From contig NZ_JAUETR010000001.1 of assembly GCF_032484785.1 (NCBI RefSeq), forward strand, positions 2,049,501 through 2,113,500: a stretch of 64,000 bases of DNA, written 5' to 3'. Positions 45,120 through 53,801 of the stretch are shown piece by piece. Within the stretch, counting starts at the first letter, position 1; each line of letters starts with the position of its first letter. Position numbers and translations under genes: made by a program. The notes under the pieces were generated by a model. The model was given only the letters and a program-made list of their open reading frames with translations. It was not told where the DNA came from and made no database searches. This DNA is from Bradyrhizobium sp. SZCCHNS1050. Its GTDB lineage: Bacteria > Pseudomonadota > Alphaproteobacteria > Rhizobiales > Xanthobacteraceae.

Positions 45120-45535
45120 GCGTGGAGAAGCGTTCTCGCGGCGCGATGAGCGCCCGAGCTTTGCAAGCATACCTCCCTCCGAATCGGAGGGCGCAGGGAA
45201 GACCGGATGCCGGCTGGCACCCGCGGCCCCCGTGCGAACAAGAATGCACGGGGCAGGAACCACAGGTTCAGCCAGAGCGACCCGGCCTTCCCTGCGCGAT
45301 GGCTTACGACTTATACGCGATCTCCTCGGTGCACCGGGCTTTTTGGCCACCGTCATCGACGCGATGCATCGGCACCAGCGCCAACTTGATACCAGCGTCG
45401 GGGTATCAGGACCACGCGACTTCGCCGTCCGCGCCGGCCGCACTCGTCAGTTGCCGCCGACCCGTCCATCGCATCCCACCTCACGTCCGTGACGACGCGT
45501 ACGCCCCTCGCAACGAGGCGGGATGGCGATAGACA
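45120..45535 (-). repeat. Dispersed structured repeat, copy 2 (inverted, uninterrupted)
   Basis: Read on the minus strand, this segment aligns along its length with 30858-31120 joined to 32549-32715, with numerous substitutions. Core: outer arms CCCGGCCTTCCCTGCGC (45281-45297) and GCGCAGGGAAGACCGG (45191-45206), which pair with one G-U. Inner hairpin: CCCCGTGC (45228-45235) with GCACGGGG (45246-45253). The inner hairpin differs from copy 1 by two compensatory base-pair exchanges. No protein-like frame is shared by both copies. Confidence 0.72.
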
Positions 45536-45763
45536 AGCATGATTTCGGAAAAAATGAAATAGAAAAATGTCCGTGAGACCATACTACACGGGTGATCGTG
45601 TTGCGCGGGCTCACGAAATTAGTCTCTCGGCGCAACCGAATGCCGATCTTCCGGCGCGCGCGCATGCCGCCGCGAACAGCCCGTCGGGCGACTCGGATCA
45701 GGATCTTGAGGGCCGCCACCTCGATGCCGCGCCCCGCTTGAGCGCAGCACGGGCCTCTTCACA

Positions 45764-46045
45764 TCAACCACCAGAATCGTCTGGGAGATAGAATGTGTAT
45801 CCGAATGGCGGATTGAAGCGTCGATAGAACCAACCGACCGGATACACGTCTTGGACGGCGACCGTTCCAACTCGACCAGGATCACGCCAGCGATGATCGG
45901 CCATGACACGGCGGATCGCTCGTTCGGTTGCCACGTCCGCTGTCGGCGCATTCAGGACACACGTCGTGAAGAAGCCGCACCTGGTCGGCTTCCCATCCAT
46001 CAGAACAACGAAGTCCTTGCCGTTCAGCAAGATTCGAAAGCGCAC
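45764..46045 (-). CDS. Small conserved hypothetical protein, 93 residues
   Basis: I choose GTG 46045, preceded by GGGTGAAA, which gives a protein beginning RFRILLNGKDFVVLMDGKP, then GFFTTCVLNAP. This pattern (FRI.LNGKDF, D-G-K, GFFTTR-like) recurs in a family of about 100-residue uncharacterised bacterial proteins, as far as I recall. The C-terminus is aromatic-rich (GWFYRRFNPPFGYTFYLP). It stands alone between the dispersed repeat and ybjQ and reads away from ybjQ. The function is unknown. Confidence 0.6.
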   Translation of the reverse strand: MRFRILLNGKDFVVLMDGKPTRCGFFTTCVLNAPTADVATERAIRRVMADHRWRDPGRVGTVAVQDVYPVGWFYRRFNPPFGYTFYLPDDSGG

Positions 46046-46239
46046 GATTTCACCCGACGATACTGCCCACGCGGACGCTCGGTACCCCACCGCATCATCA
46101 GAGCCTATCTGGGGGTAAGATTCGATGAATTTGGCCGAGGGAGGGCGACAACGGAACGTTAGGACTCGCCCGGACCTTGGCGACTTCGAACCTCAGGAGC
46201 GCTCGCTCGGACCAAATAGGACCACAACAGGAGCCTTCC

Positions 46240-46563
46240 ATGATCGTCGTAACGACGGAAAACGTGACCGGCCACCGCACGGTGCGGATGCTGGGGCAGT
46301 GTTTTGGGGTGGTGGTGCGCAGCCGCGGGCTCGGGGGCAATCTGGTGGCCAGCCTGCGCTCGATCGTCGGCGGCGAGATCCACGAGTACACGCAGATGCT
46401 GGAGGAGGCGCGGTGCCATGCGCTCGACCGGCTCGTCTCCAACGCCACGTCGATGGGCGCCAACGCCATTCTGATGATGCGTTTCGATAGCGCCGAGATC
46501 GGCCAGACCATGAGCGAGATCGTCGCCTATGGCACCGCCGCCGTCATCGAACCCGCGCCGTGA
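46240..46563 (+). CDS. ybjQ: YbjQ family (UPF0145) protein
   Basis: A 107-residue protein of the YbjQ/UPF0145 family. It starts MIVVTTENVTGHRTVRMLG and contains GEIHEYTQMLEEARCHALDRLVSNATSMGANAILMMRFDS, the family core. Members assemble into pentamers; a heavy-metal-binding role has been proposed but not proven. The ATG at 46240 follows CAGGAG. The stop overlaps the start of the next small gene. Confidence 0.88.
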   Translation: MIVVTTENVTGHRTVRMLGQCFGVVVRSRGLGGNLVASLRSIVGGEIHEYTQMLEEARCHALDRLVSNATSMGANAILMMRFDSAEIGQTMSEIVAYGTAAVIEPAP

Positions 46564-46787
46564 TCGATCTCGTGCTCTGGCTCGCGGTCATATCAGCGGT
46601 CGTCCTGGTGTGGTTCGTCTTCCGCCAGGGAGGCTACAAGCGCGATGCGCTGGCGGCGCCGCCAGGCCCGGACTGGATCAAGACCGAGGAGCGCTTCGTC
46701 GATCCCACCAGCGGCGAGACGCTGGACGTGTGGTTTCATCCGCGGACCGGCGAGCGGGCGTATGTGAGGGCGGGCCGATCCGTGTAG
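46560..46787 (+). CDS. Small membrane-anchored hypothetical protein, 75 residues
   Basis: The GTG start overlaps the ybjQ stop by four bases, so the pair is translationally coupled. The protein has an N-terminal membrane helix (LVLWLAVISAVVLVWFVF), then a soluble tail with GPDWIKTEERFVDPTSGETLDVWFHPRTGERAYV. The tail looks like a small beta structure. I recognise no family. Its fixed pairing with ybjQ suggests a related role at the membrane. Confidence 0.65.
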   Translation: MIDLVLWLAVISAVVLVWFVFRQGGYKRDALAAPPGPDWIKTEERFVDPTSGETLDVWFHPRTGERAYVRAGRSV

Positions 46788-46850
46788 ACCGCGGTCGAAC
46801 GCGGGAGACCATCGCACCGACGACACAGGGAAGCCGCGTCACATTCCGCC

Positions 46851-46964
46851 GTCGTCCCTGCGAACGCAGGGACCCATAACCACCGGCTTCGGTGGGACGA
46901 CGACTGGCAGTTGCGCTTCACCGATAGATTCCGCGGTATGGGTCCCTGCGTTCGCAGGGACGAC
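46851..46964. repeat. Palindromic intergenic repeat, family B
   Basis: GTCGTCCCTGCGAACGCAGG and GACCCATAACCACC are mirrored by GGTATGGGTCCCTGCG and TTCGCAGGGACGAC. Each end is a hairpin and the two ends pair with each other. The layout is like family A but the core sequence differs. Confidence 0.75.
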
Positions 46965-47054
46965 AGCGGTGCGTGGAGTCACGTCTTGCACATCTTCACT
47001 TGCGAGCGCTGAAAGCCTAGCATCGCCAACACAGAGATCGAGCGCGAGACCTCC

Positions 47055-47888
47055 ATGATCATCCAGCACATCGCAGCCTTCACCGACGGCCCACGCGGCG
47101 GCAATCCGGCCGGGGTCGTCATCTGCGAGGCGCTGCCCGAGGCCGCCACCATGCAGGCGACGGCGGCGGAGATCGGCTATTCGGAGACGGCGTTCGCGGC
47201 GCCCATCGGCGACAAATGGCGGGTGCGCTATTTCGCGCCGCAGGCCGAGGTGGATTTCTGCGGCCACGCGACGATTGCGCTCGGCGCGGCGCTGGCGAGG
47301 CACGAGCGCTCCGGCACGTTCGCACTGACGCTCAACCATGCCGAAATCACTGTCGACGGGCATCATTCGGCGACCGACTGGAGCGCGGCGTTTCGATCGC
47401 CGCCGACGCTGACCCGGGCCCTGCCATCTGCGGCGCTCGACAAGATCCTGACGCTGTTCGGGCTGTCGCAAGACGAACTCGACGAGCGGATCCCGCCGGT
47501 GATCGCTCACGCCGGCATGGATCATCCAGTGATTGCCCTGCGCGACCGCAGCCGCCTGGCTGCCATCAGCTACGACTTCGCTCGAGGCCAGGTGCTGGCA
47601 CAGCGTGAGCGCTTCTGCACCTTCGCCCTCGTACACGCCGAGACGCCGCAGCTGTTTCACGCCCGCAACCCGTTTCCGTTCGGCGGCGTCTACGAGGACC
47701 CGGCGACGGGCGCGGCGGCCGCGGCGCTGGCCGGCTATCTGCGCGAGCTCGCCTGGGCGACCGAGGGGCCGATCGTGATCCGCCAGGGCGAGGACATGGG
47801 CGTGCCCTGCTGCCTGCAGGTCGATCTCGACGGCCCTCCAGGCGCGCCGGTCCGGGTGTCCGGGCGAGCCCGGTTGATTCACGCGTGA
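47055..47888 (+). CDS. PhzF family isomerase/epimerase
   Basis: A 277-residue protein with the two-lobed PhzF (diaminopimelate epimerase-like) fold. The N-terminal QHIAAFTDGPRGGNPAGVVI contains the GGNPAGV hallmark; YSETAFA carries the catalytic glutamate; AEVDFCGHATIALGAAL is the conserved strand of the first lobe; and YEDPATGAAAAALAGYL that of the second. The family isomerises diverse small molecules. There are no other phenazine genes here, so the natural substrate is unknown. The ATG at 47055 is clear. Confidence 0.9.
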   Translation: MIIQHIAAFTDGPRGGNPAGVVICEALPEAATMQATAAEIGYSETAFAAPIGDKWRVRYFAPQAEVDFCGHATIALGAALARHERSGTFALTLNHAEITVDGHHSATDWSAAFRSPPTLTRALPSAALDKILTLFGLSQDELDERIPPVIAHAGMDHPVIALRDRSRLAAISYDFARGQVLAQRERFCTFALVHAETPQLFHARNPFPFGGVYEDPATGAAAAALAGYLRELAWATEGPIVIRQGEDMGVPCCLQVDLDGPPGAPVRVSGRARLIHA

Positions 47889-47974
47889 TTTGATTTGAAA
47901 TCCCGGGGCGCTTGGCTGCCATAGTGCGCGGGCTGCAAGAACGAGCGCTTCGTTCGCCAGCGGAGCACGCCGTG

Positions 47975-48562
47975 ATGATGTCGACCGAGATGCAGCAGGA
48001 CACATCGCTCATCGTTCTGATCAGCGGCAGCCTGCGCGCCCGCTCGGCCTGCCGTGCAGCGATCGTCGCCGCGGCCGAGCTGGCGCCAGCGGATGTCACG
48101 CCGGCGATCTACGTCGGGCTGAGCGAGCTGCCGCACTTCAATCCCGACCACGATTGCGATCCCTTGCCCGAGCCGGTCATTCGCTTGCGCAAGCTGCTCG
48201 GCGACGCCCGCGCCGTCATGCTGTCGACCCCGGAATATGCGGGCTCGCTGCCGGGCAGCTTCAAGAACATGATCGATTGGACCGTCAGTGCCGGCAGCCT
48301 CTATCGACGGCCGATCGGCTGGATCAACTGCTCGGCCCATGGTGGCGCGCACGACGCCCATGCCGACCTGCGCAGGGTGCTGGAGCGCGCGGGCGCGACG
48401 ATCGTCGATGAGGCTTGCGTCGCCGTACCGGTGCCGCCGACGGCAATGACCGCAGATGGTCGCATCGCGGCCCCCGACATGCGTGCGGCCATCGCGGATG
48501 CGATCGCCGCACTGGCCTTGGCCGCGTCCGCAGGCGATGAGAACACACAGCCATCGTCATGA
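47975..48562 (+). CDS. NADPH-dependent FMN reductase
   Basis: The ATG at 47975 (or GTG 47972, ATG 47978) gives a flavodoxin-fold protein of about 195 residues. It has the FMN phosphate loop ISGSLRARSACRAAIVAA, the STPEYAGSLPGSFKNMIDW motif typical of ArsH/azoreductase-like NADPH:FMN reductases, and NCSAHGGAHDAHADLRRVL. It should reduce FMN or quinones with NADPH in the cytosol. It starts about 90 bases downstream of the PhzF gene on the same strand and may share its transcript. Confidence 0.88.
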   Translation: MMSTEMQQDTSLIVLISGSLRARSACRAAIVAAAELAPADVTPAIYVGLSELPHFNPDHDCDPLPEPVIRLRKLLGDARAVMLSTPEYAGSLPGSFKNMIDWTVSAGSLYRRPIGWINCSAHGGAHDAHADLRRVLERAGATIVDEACVAVPVPPTAMTADGRIAAPDMRAAIADAIAALALAASAGDENTQPSS

Positions 48563-48587
48563 CTGTGCTCACCGCGGGCGCCCGAAT

Positions 48588-49049
48588 TCATGCGGGCTTC
48601 GCGTCCGCTTCCGCGAACACCGCCTTGGCCGCGAACAGGCCGTTGAGCGCGGCGGGGAAGCCGGCATAGACCGCCATCTGCATGATCACCTCGGTGATTT
48701 CCGCGCGGCTGAGGCCGACATTGAGGCCCGCATGGATGTGCACCTTGAGCTGAGGGGTGGCATTGCCGAGCGCGGTCAGGGACGCGATGGTCGCGATCTC
48801 GCGGCTGCGCAGATCGAGGCCGGGGCGCGAATAGATGTCGCCGAACGGAAACTCGATCACGTAGGTCGCGAAATCCGGCGCGATGTCGGCGAGCGCCGCG
48901 ATCACATTGCGGCCGGCCTCGCCGTCGATGCTATCGAGCGCGCGCCGGCCGCGCGCCAGCCGATCCTGATCGTTGTTGGCGCCGGATGGCATGCCGCCTG
49001 GCATCGGGCTCGTCGTCGTGGCCTGGTTGGGCGTGGATCGCGTCATCAT
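48588..49049 (-). CDS. Carboxymuconolactone decarboxylase family protein
   Basis: From ATG 49049, after GAGAGGACG, the protein has 153 residues. The CMD/AhpD-like core is DIYSRPGLDLRSREIATIASLTALGNATPQLKVHIHAGLNVGLSRAEITEVIMQMAVYAGFPAALNGL. It keeps the conserved His but has no CxxC pair, so it is closer to PcaC-type decarboxylases than to AhpD peroxidase partners. It overlaps the end of the upstream merR gene by 119 bases in another frame, a strong sign of coupled expression. Confidence 0.87.
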   Translation of the reverse strand: MMTRSTPNQATTTSPMPGGMPSGANNDQDRLARGRRALDSIDGEAGRNVIAALADIAPDFATYVIEFPFGDIYSRPGLDLRSREIATIASLTALGNATPQLKVHIHAGLNVGLSRAEITEVIMQMAVYAGFPAALNGLFAAKAVFAEADAKPA

Positions 49050-49410
49050 CGTTCGTCCTCTCGCTGCTGCCGGCATAGCCGGCGATCTTGCCGTCGAGAA
49101 CGAGAAGGCAGTCCTGCAGGCTGGCGACGCGCACCCGGACCGCGTCGCGATGCCGCTCCAGGAGCCGGCGTCGTTCCGGCTCCGTAGCAGCGCCGCCCGC
49201 ACGCAGCTCGGCGTAGCGCAGCATGTCCCGGATCGGCATTCCCGTGGCCTTGAGACGGCCGAGGAATTCGATCCAGGTCAGGATCGATGCGTCGTAGTCC
49301 CGCTGGCGGGCATGATCGCGATCGGCCCTGGGCAGCAGCCCGATCCGCTCGTAGTAGCGGATCGTATGGGGCGTCAGCCCCGACTGCCTGGCCAGTTCGC
49401 CGATCTTCAT
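48931..49410 (-). CDS. MerR-family transcriptional regulator
   Basis: A 159-residue MerR regulator. The winged helix-turn-helix is MKIGELARQSGLTPHTIRYYERIGLLPRADRD with further DNA-binding wing residues, then a long dimerisation helix (about residues 85-115). The last 45 residues (DDDAIHAQPGHDDEP, RRQQRSGSAG) look like translated overlap with the next gene rather than a domain; a natural MerR of this type would end near residue 118. No metal-binding cysteine pair is visible in the C-terminal region, so an organic or redox signal is likelier. It probably controls the decarboxylase-like gene. Confidence 0.83.
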   Translation of the reverse strand: MKIGELARQSGLTPHTIRYYERIGLLPRADRDHARQRDYDASILTWIEFLGRLKATGMPIRDMLRYAELRAGGAATEPERRRLLERHRDAVRVRVASLQDCLLVLDGKIAGYAGSSERTNDDDAIHAQPGHDDEPDARRHAIRRQQRSGSAGARPARAR

Positions 49411-49494
49411 GCGCCCCTATCTCCATTCACGACGCCACGCAGGCTACGGGTTCGAGTGCGCTCTAAGTCAAGCGACGTTTCGCGGACTACGGGC

Positions 49495-50256
49495 TCATCG
49501 GTTCGCTGCGCGCCGACCCCGCGCCCACACCGCGAACGCGACGATCAACGCGGCGGCCAGAGAGAACCACGTGATCGCGTATTGCATGTGCTCGTCGCGC
49601 AGATGCGGCGACAGCGGGCCGGGCTTGGGAATGCCATTGTCGGGCACCGGCGATTCCAGATCGATGTAGAACGGCGCGACCTCGCCCCAGCCGAGCGTCT
49701 TGGCCATCGCGCGATGGTCGCGCGTGAACCACAGCCGCTTTTCGCGGCTCTCGGCCGCGGTGAGCAAACCGGCAGCCTCGGGAAAGCGCAGATAGCCGGT
49801 CAGGGTCACGGGCTCGCCGGTGACGAGCTTGGCGGTGGCGCGGTCCTGCACCGCGCGTTCCTGCATCGTGTTGGCGACGAAGCCGGCGTCGATCACGACG
49901 GTCTCGCCGGACGGCAAGCGCGCAGGGAGGAACGCCCAGGTGCCCGGCCCGGAGACGTCCTCGCGCACGGCGGAGCCGGCGCTGTAGACCATTGCGTCCG
50001 GCAGTCTGGTGTAGGTGGCAGTGAAGCTGACACGGCGAAATTCGTCGCGCTCCGGCGTCAGCATGCGCCATTCCGTCTGTGGCGGCAGCGGTTCGGGCGC
50101 AGCAGCAACGCGATCGGTGAGCGCTGCGATCAGCGCGTGCTTTTCCGCACGGCGCTGCAATTGCCAGATGCCGAGGCCTGCGAACAGCGCGACCATGACG
50201 ACGGTGAAGGCGGCGAAGGCGCGGGAGGACGTTTTGCGGCTGGAAGCACTCGTCAT
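49495..50256 (-). CDS. surf1: SURF1 family cytochrome oxidase assembly protein
   Basis: The ATG at 50256 gives 253 residues; the longer frame upstream runs through a repeat. Membrane helices lie near both ends (AFAAFTVVMVALFAGLGIWQ and YAITWFSLAAALIVAFAVWA), with the conserved GLGIWQLQRRAEK start and a periplasmic domain holding ERDEFRRVSFTATY and PPHLRDEHMQYA-like ending. SURF1 helps insert heme a into subunit I of aa3 oxidases. It is the last gene of the cta cluster. Confidence 0.9.
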   Translation of the reverse strand: MTSASSRKTSSRAFAAFTVVMVALFAGLGIWQLQRRAEKHALIAALTDRVAAAPEPLPPQTEWRMLTPERDEFRRVSFTATYTRLPDAMVYSAGSAVREDVSGPGTWAFLPARLPSGETVVIDAGFVANTMQERAVQDRATAKLVTGEPVTLTGYLRFPEAAGLLTAAESREKRLWFTRDHRAMAKTLGWGEVAPFYIDLESPVPDNGIPKPGPLSPHLRDEHMQYAITWFSLAAALIVAFAVWARGRRAANR

Positions 50257-50305
50257 TGCGGAGATGTCCGCGGCGAGGTGAACGCTTTGCCGGAGCGAAC
50301 GGTGC

Positions 50306-50412
50306 GCTCCCCTCCCCCTTGCGGGGAGGGGTTGGGGGTGGGGGTGGCCCAACAAAGACTGCCGCTGGGGCTACCCCCCTCCCCGGCCCTCCCCCACAAG
50401 GGGGGAGGGAGC
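50306..50412. repeat. GC-rich palindromic intergenic repeat, family C
   Basis: GCTCCCCTCCCCCTTGCGG / GGGAGGGG on the left and CCCCTCCCC, CCCTCCCCCACAAGGGGGGA on the right make a long imperfect inverted repeat with internal hairpins. It occupies the space between the DUF983 and surf1 genes, and one strand carries runs of G. Confidence 0.7.
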
Positions 50413-50461
50413 ACACCTTCGGCGCCGCTCAGATGTGCGACTCGCACGCGCAGGCGCCAGC

Positions 50462-50851
50462 TCATCGCGGCGTCTTGTCCACCAGGCGGCCGGGAGCGGC
50501 CTTGTGGTGGAATTGCAGGGCGATGAGCAGCGACTTCATCGCGCGCAACGGCAGCAGCGTCGTCACCAGGATCAGCGGTCCCCAGAGCGCGGCATGGACC
50601 CAGAACGGCGGCTGATACTTCACCTCGACGATCAGCGCGGCGCCGACCACGATGGCGCCGGCGAGCATCATGATGAAGATCGCCGGACCGTCGCCGGTGT
50701 CGATGAAGGCATAGTCGAGATCGCAGGCTTCGCAGCGCTTGCGCAGGTTGAGGAAGCCGTCGAACAGCTTGCCCTGGCCACAGCGCGGGCAGCGGCAGGC
50801 GAGCCCGCGCAGGACGGTCTGGGCCAAAGTGACGGGCGGATGGATGGTCAT
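50462..50851 (-). CDS. DUF983 domain-containing protein
   Basis: A 129-residue membrane protein of the DUF983 family. A zinc-ribbon-like pair CRCPRCGQGKLFDGFL and KRCEACDLDYAF is followed by two membrane helices (PAIFIMMLAGAIVVGAALIVEV and VHAALWGPLILVTTLLPLRAMK). It regularly accompanies alphaproteobacterial aa3 oxidase clusters, between ctaE and surf1, and probably helps assembly; its biochemical role is not established. Confidence 0.88.
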   Translation of the reverse strand: MTIHPPVTLAQTVLRGLACRCPRCGQGKLFDGFLNLRKRCEACDLDYAFIDTGDGPAIFIMMLAGAIVVGAALIVEVKYQPPFWVHAALWGPLILVTTLLPLRAMKSLLIALQFHHKAAPGRLVDKTPR

Positions 50852-50959
50852 GGTGTCTTGCCCCCTGGGCGGTCGCGCGACGCCTCATGGTGATACAGCC
50901 GGAGGCGACGAGAGCGGATCACATTTCGATCAACCGCCGGGCGCCGCTGCAACGAGAAA

Positions 50960-50985
50960 GGGCGGCCCGACGGCCGCCCCTTCTT
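50960..50985 (-). terminator. Terminator-like hairpin after ctaE
   Basis: GGGCGGCC, loop of four, GGCCGCCC form a perfect 8-bp stem. In the direction of ctaE transcription it is followed by TTTCTC. It would separate ctaE from the DUF983/surf1 pair. Confidence 0.55.
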
Positions 50986-51017
50986 AGCACGTTCGACGGA
51001 ACCGGTGCGCGCCGGCT

Positions 51018-51875
51018 TCAGTGCGCGCCGTGGGCCATCGCCTCGGCGCCGTGGCCCCAGACGTAGATGCAGATGAACAGGAACAGCCAGACCACGTCGA
51101 CGAAGTGCCAGTACCAGGCGGCGAACTCGAAGCCGAGATGCTGCTTGGGCGTGAAGTGGCCGGCATAGGCGCGCGCCAGGCAGACGGTCAGGAAGATCGT
51201 GCCGACCAGGACGTGGAAGCCGTGGAAGCCGGTCGCCATGAAGAAGGTCGAGCCGTAGACGTGGCCGGCGAACGAGAACGTTGCGTGGCTGTACTCATAG
51301 GCCTGCACGCAGGTGAAGGTGGCCCCCAGGAGGATGGTGAGGATCAGGCCATATTTCAGGCCCTTGCGGTCGCCCTCGAGCAGCGCGTGGTGCGCCCAGG
51401 TCACCGTGGTGCCCGAGGTCAGCAGGATCAGCGTGTTGAGCAGCGGCAGGTGCCAGGGATCGAAGGTCTCGATGCCCTTGGGCGGCCAGACGCCGCCGAA
51501 CAGGGCCTCGCGGGTGGCCTGCACCTCGAAGTTCGGATACAGCGCGGCATTGAAATAGGCCCAGAACCAGGCGACGAAGAACATCACCTCGGAGGCGATG
51601 AACAGGATCATGCCGTAGCGGTGATGGAGCTGCACCACGCGGGTGTGGTCGCCCTTGTATTGCGCTTCCTTGATGACGTCGCCCCACCAGCTCGCCATGG
51701 TGTAGAGCACGCCGATGGTGCCGATGCCGAATACGATCGGCGCGGCGCCGAACATCTTGTGCATCCAGCCGATCGCACCGAACGCCATGATGAAGGCCGA
51801 AACCGAGCCGACGAACGGCCAAGGGCTCGGATCGACGAGATGGTAGTCGTGATGCTTGGCGTGCGCCTCAGCCAT
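51018..51875 (-). CDS. ctaE: Cytochrome c oxidase subunit III (aa3 type)
   Basis: A 285-residue, seven-helix subunit. It starts [18 protein letters not shown], and contains [46 protein letters not shown], and [26 protein letters not shown], the classical subunit III signature. It stabilises the oxidase core and proton uptake. It is fifth in the order ctaC-D-B-(small)-G-E, after ctaG with an 87-bp gap. Confidence 0.96.
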   Translation of the reverse strand: MAEAHAKHHDYHLVDPSPWPFVGSVSAFIMAFGAIGWMHKMFGAAPIVFGIGTIGVLYTMASWWGDVIKEAQYKGDHTRVVQLHHRYGMILFIASEVMFFVAWFWAYFNAALYPNFEVQATREALFGGVWPPKGIETFDPWHLPLLNTLILLTSGTTVTWAHHALLEGDRKGLKYGLILTILLGATFTCVQAYEYSHATFSFAGHVYGSTFFMATGFHGFHVLVGTIFLTVCLARAYAGHFTPKQHLGFEFAAWYWHFVDVVWLFLFICIYVWGHGAEAMAHGAH

Positions 51876-51962
51876 GGCAAGTCTCTCCCCAGATCGATGC
51901 CGGTCGCGCCGGCACGGTGTCGTTCAACGGCGATGGTCCCCGAATATCGGACGTCCGCGCGG

Positions 51963-52622
51963 TCATAGGCTGCCCCGCGGTTTGTCCGGCTCGCCCGCCG
52001 CGACCGGCTTCGGTGCGTCGCGGACGGGATAGAAGGTGTAAGACAGCGTGATCGTCTTCAAACTGTCGTTCTCGTGATCGGCTGTTATCGCCGGGTCGAC
52101 GTAGAACACCACCGGCATCTCGCGGGTCTCGCCCGGCGCCATGGTCTGCTCGGTAAAGCAGAAGCAGTTGATCTTCTGGAAGTAGGCGCCCGATGTCAGC
52201 GGCGACACATTGTAGGCCGCCTGCGCCATGGTGGTGCGCGCCGACTGGTTGGTGACCGTGTAGTAGACCGTGACCACCTCGCCGATCGCGACCTCGATCT
52301 CGGTCTTCTCCGGCTCAAACTTCCAGGGCAAACCGCCGGCGACATTGGAGTCGAAGCGCACGGAGATCCGGCGCGCCAGCGGCGCCGAGGATGGCGCTGA
52401 TGTCGCCACCTGCGTGGTGCCGTTGAAGCCGGTGGCGCGGCAGAACCAGTTGTAGAACGGCACGGCGGCATAGGACGCGCCGACCATCAGCACCACGACG
52501 GCGCCGCAGATGCCGCCGACCAGCGCATCGCGGCTGAGGCCGCGGCGCGGCGCGGCCGGCGCGGTCGCCGGAACGATCTGGTCGGTTGTCTCCATCGCGG
52601 TCTGCTTCGTCCCGTCCTGCAT
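51963..52622 (-). CDS. ctaG: Cytochrome c oxidase assembly protein CtaG (Cox11 family)
   Basis: A 219-residue Cox11-type copper chaperone from ATG 52622 (GTG at 52625 and ATG at 52595 are alternatives). One N-terminal membrane helix ([20 protein letters not shown]) anchors a periplasmic domain with the copper motif [10 protein letters not shown] and the conserved [16 protein letters not shown]. It delivers copper to the CuB site of subunit I. It starts eight bases after the stop of the small membrane protein gene. Confidence 0.93.
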   Translation of the reverse strand: MQDGTKQTAMETTDQIVPATAPAAPRRGLSRDALVGGICGAVVVLMVGASYAAVPFYNWFCRATGFNGTTQVATSAPSSAPLARRISVRFDSNVAGGLPWKFEPEKTEIEVAIGEVVTVYYTVTNQSARTTMAQAAYNVSPLTSGAYFQKINCFCFTEQTMAPGETREMPVVFYVDPAITADHENDSLKTITLSYTFYPVRDAPKPVAAGEPDKPRGSL

Positions 52623-52629
52623 CACGTCT

Positions 52630-52806
52630 CTACATCGGCCGATTCAGCACCGCGGGACCCTTCACCATGGTCACCGCGAAGAACAGCACCACCAGCACGC
52701 CGAGCGCGAGCGCAATCGCGATCGAGCGGCGACGGCGGCTGCGCAGCTGCGCCTCGGTGAGGACGATGCCCTCTTGCTCGTTCGGATCTGCCATCGTGGT
52801 CGCCAT
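52630..52806 (-). CDS. Small single-helix protein of the aa3 oxidase cluster (CoxF-like)
   Basis: A 58-residue protein beginning [20 protein letters not shown], with an Arg-rich patch (RSRRRRS) before one membrane helix ([20 protein letters not shown]) and the ending [10 protein letters not shown]. It fills the usual position between ctaB and ctaG in rhizobial oxidase clusters, where such a protein is often labelled CoxF. It starts 20 bases downstream of ctaB and is almost certainly part of the operon. Its exact role is not known to me. Confidence 0.82.
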   Translation of the reverse strand: MATTMADPNEQEGIVLTEAQLRSRRRRSIAIALALGVLVVLFFAVTMVKGPAVLNRPM

Positions 52807-52826
52807 GTTTTCCAGTCTCGCGCCTC

Positions 52827-53765
52827 TTACCAGATCAGCGGCGCGATCATGCGCGCGACCGCTTCGAGTCCGAGCGTAGCGAACAGCACGAACAGATAAA
52901 GGATCGAGAAGGCGAACAGCTTGCGGTTGGCGCGTAGCGAGGCGCTGCGCTCGCGCTTGCGGAACACCTCGACCGCGAGCCACAGCATGCCCGTGCCGAG
53001 CGCCAGCGAGACGACACCGTAGACGGCATCGAAATAGCCGAGCGGCCACGGCGCGGCGGCGATCGCCACCAGGACGATGGTGTAGAGCAGGATCTGCAGC
53101 CGGGTCGCATCGGGGCCGGCGACCACCGGCAGCATCGGCACGCCGGCGCGAGCGTAGTCATCGCTGCGGAACAGCGCCAGCGCCCAGAAATGCGGCGGGG
53201 TCCAGAAGAAGATGATCAGGAACAGCCAGAGCGGCTCCGGCGCGATCGAGCCGGTGGCGGACACCCAGGCGACCACCGGCGGCAAGGCGCCGGCGGCGCC
53301 GCCGATGACGATGTTCTGCGCAGTCCAGCGCTTCAGCCACAGCGTGTAGATGACGACGTAGAAGAAGATGGTGAAGGCGAGCAGCGCACCGGCGAACCAG
53401 TTGACGAGGATGCCGAGCGTTAGCACCGAGAAGAACGACAGCGTGATGCCGAAGGCGAGCGCCTCCTGGCGGGTGACGCGGCCGCGCGGAATCGGGCGGT
53501 TGGCGGTGCGCGACATCAGCGAGTCGATGTCGCCTTCCAGCGCCATATTGAGCGCGCCGGAGGCGCCGGCCCCGACCGCGATGCACAGCAGTGAGGTGAT
53601 GGCGAGCACCGGGTGGAAATGGCCCGGAGCGATCAGCAGGCCGATCAGCGCCGTGAAGATCACGAGCGACATCACCCGCGGCTTCAGCAGCGCGAGATAA
53701 TCGCCGACATCGGCCTCGGAAATCCGCGGGCCGACGGCAATGGCGTTCTGATCGATGACCGACAC
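52827..53765 (-). CDS. ctaB: Protoheme IX farnesyltransferase (heme O synthase)
   Basis: A UbiA-family membrane prenyltransferase of 312 residues if GTG 53765 is used, giving the common N-terminus [11 protein letters not shown]; a TTG at 53783 is the alternative. The prenyl-diphosphate Asp motif lies in [19 protein letters not shown], and the conserved second loop is [18 protein letters not shown]. It converts heme B to heme O, precursor of the heme A needed by subunit I. A terminator-like hairpin precedes it. Confidence 0.94.
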   Translation of the reverse strand: MSVIDQNAIAVGPRISEADVGDYLALLKPRVMSLVIFTALIGLLIAPGHFHPVLAITSLLCIAVGAGASGALNMALEGDIDSLMSRTANRPIPRGRVTRQEALAFGITLSFFSVLTLGILVNWFAGALLAFTIFFYVVIYTLWLKRWTAQNIVIGGAAGALPPVVAWVSATGSIAPEPLWLFLIIFFWTPPHFWALALFRSDDYARAGVPMLPVVAGPDATRLQILLYTIVLVAIAAAPWPLGYFDAVYGVVSLALGTGMLWLAVEVFRKRERSASLRANRKLFAFSILYLFVLFATLGLEAVARMIAPLIW

Positions 53766-53773
53766 GGCGAATC

Positions 53774-53801
53774 CAGACTTCAATTCACAGACTTCAATTC
53801 A
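53774..53801. repeat. Tandem 14-base repeat at the ctaB start
   Basis: CAGACTTCAATTCA occurs twice in direct succession (53774-53787, 53788-53801) across the ribosome-binding region of ctaB. This duplication creates the alternative TTG start and may influence initiation. Confidence 0.75.
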
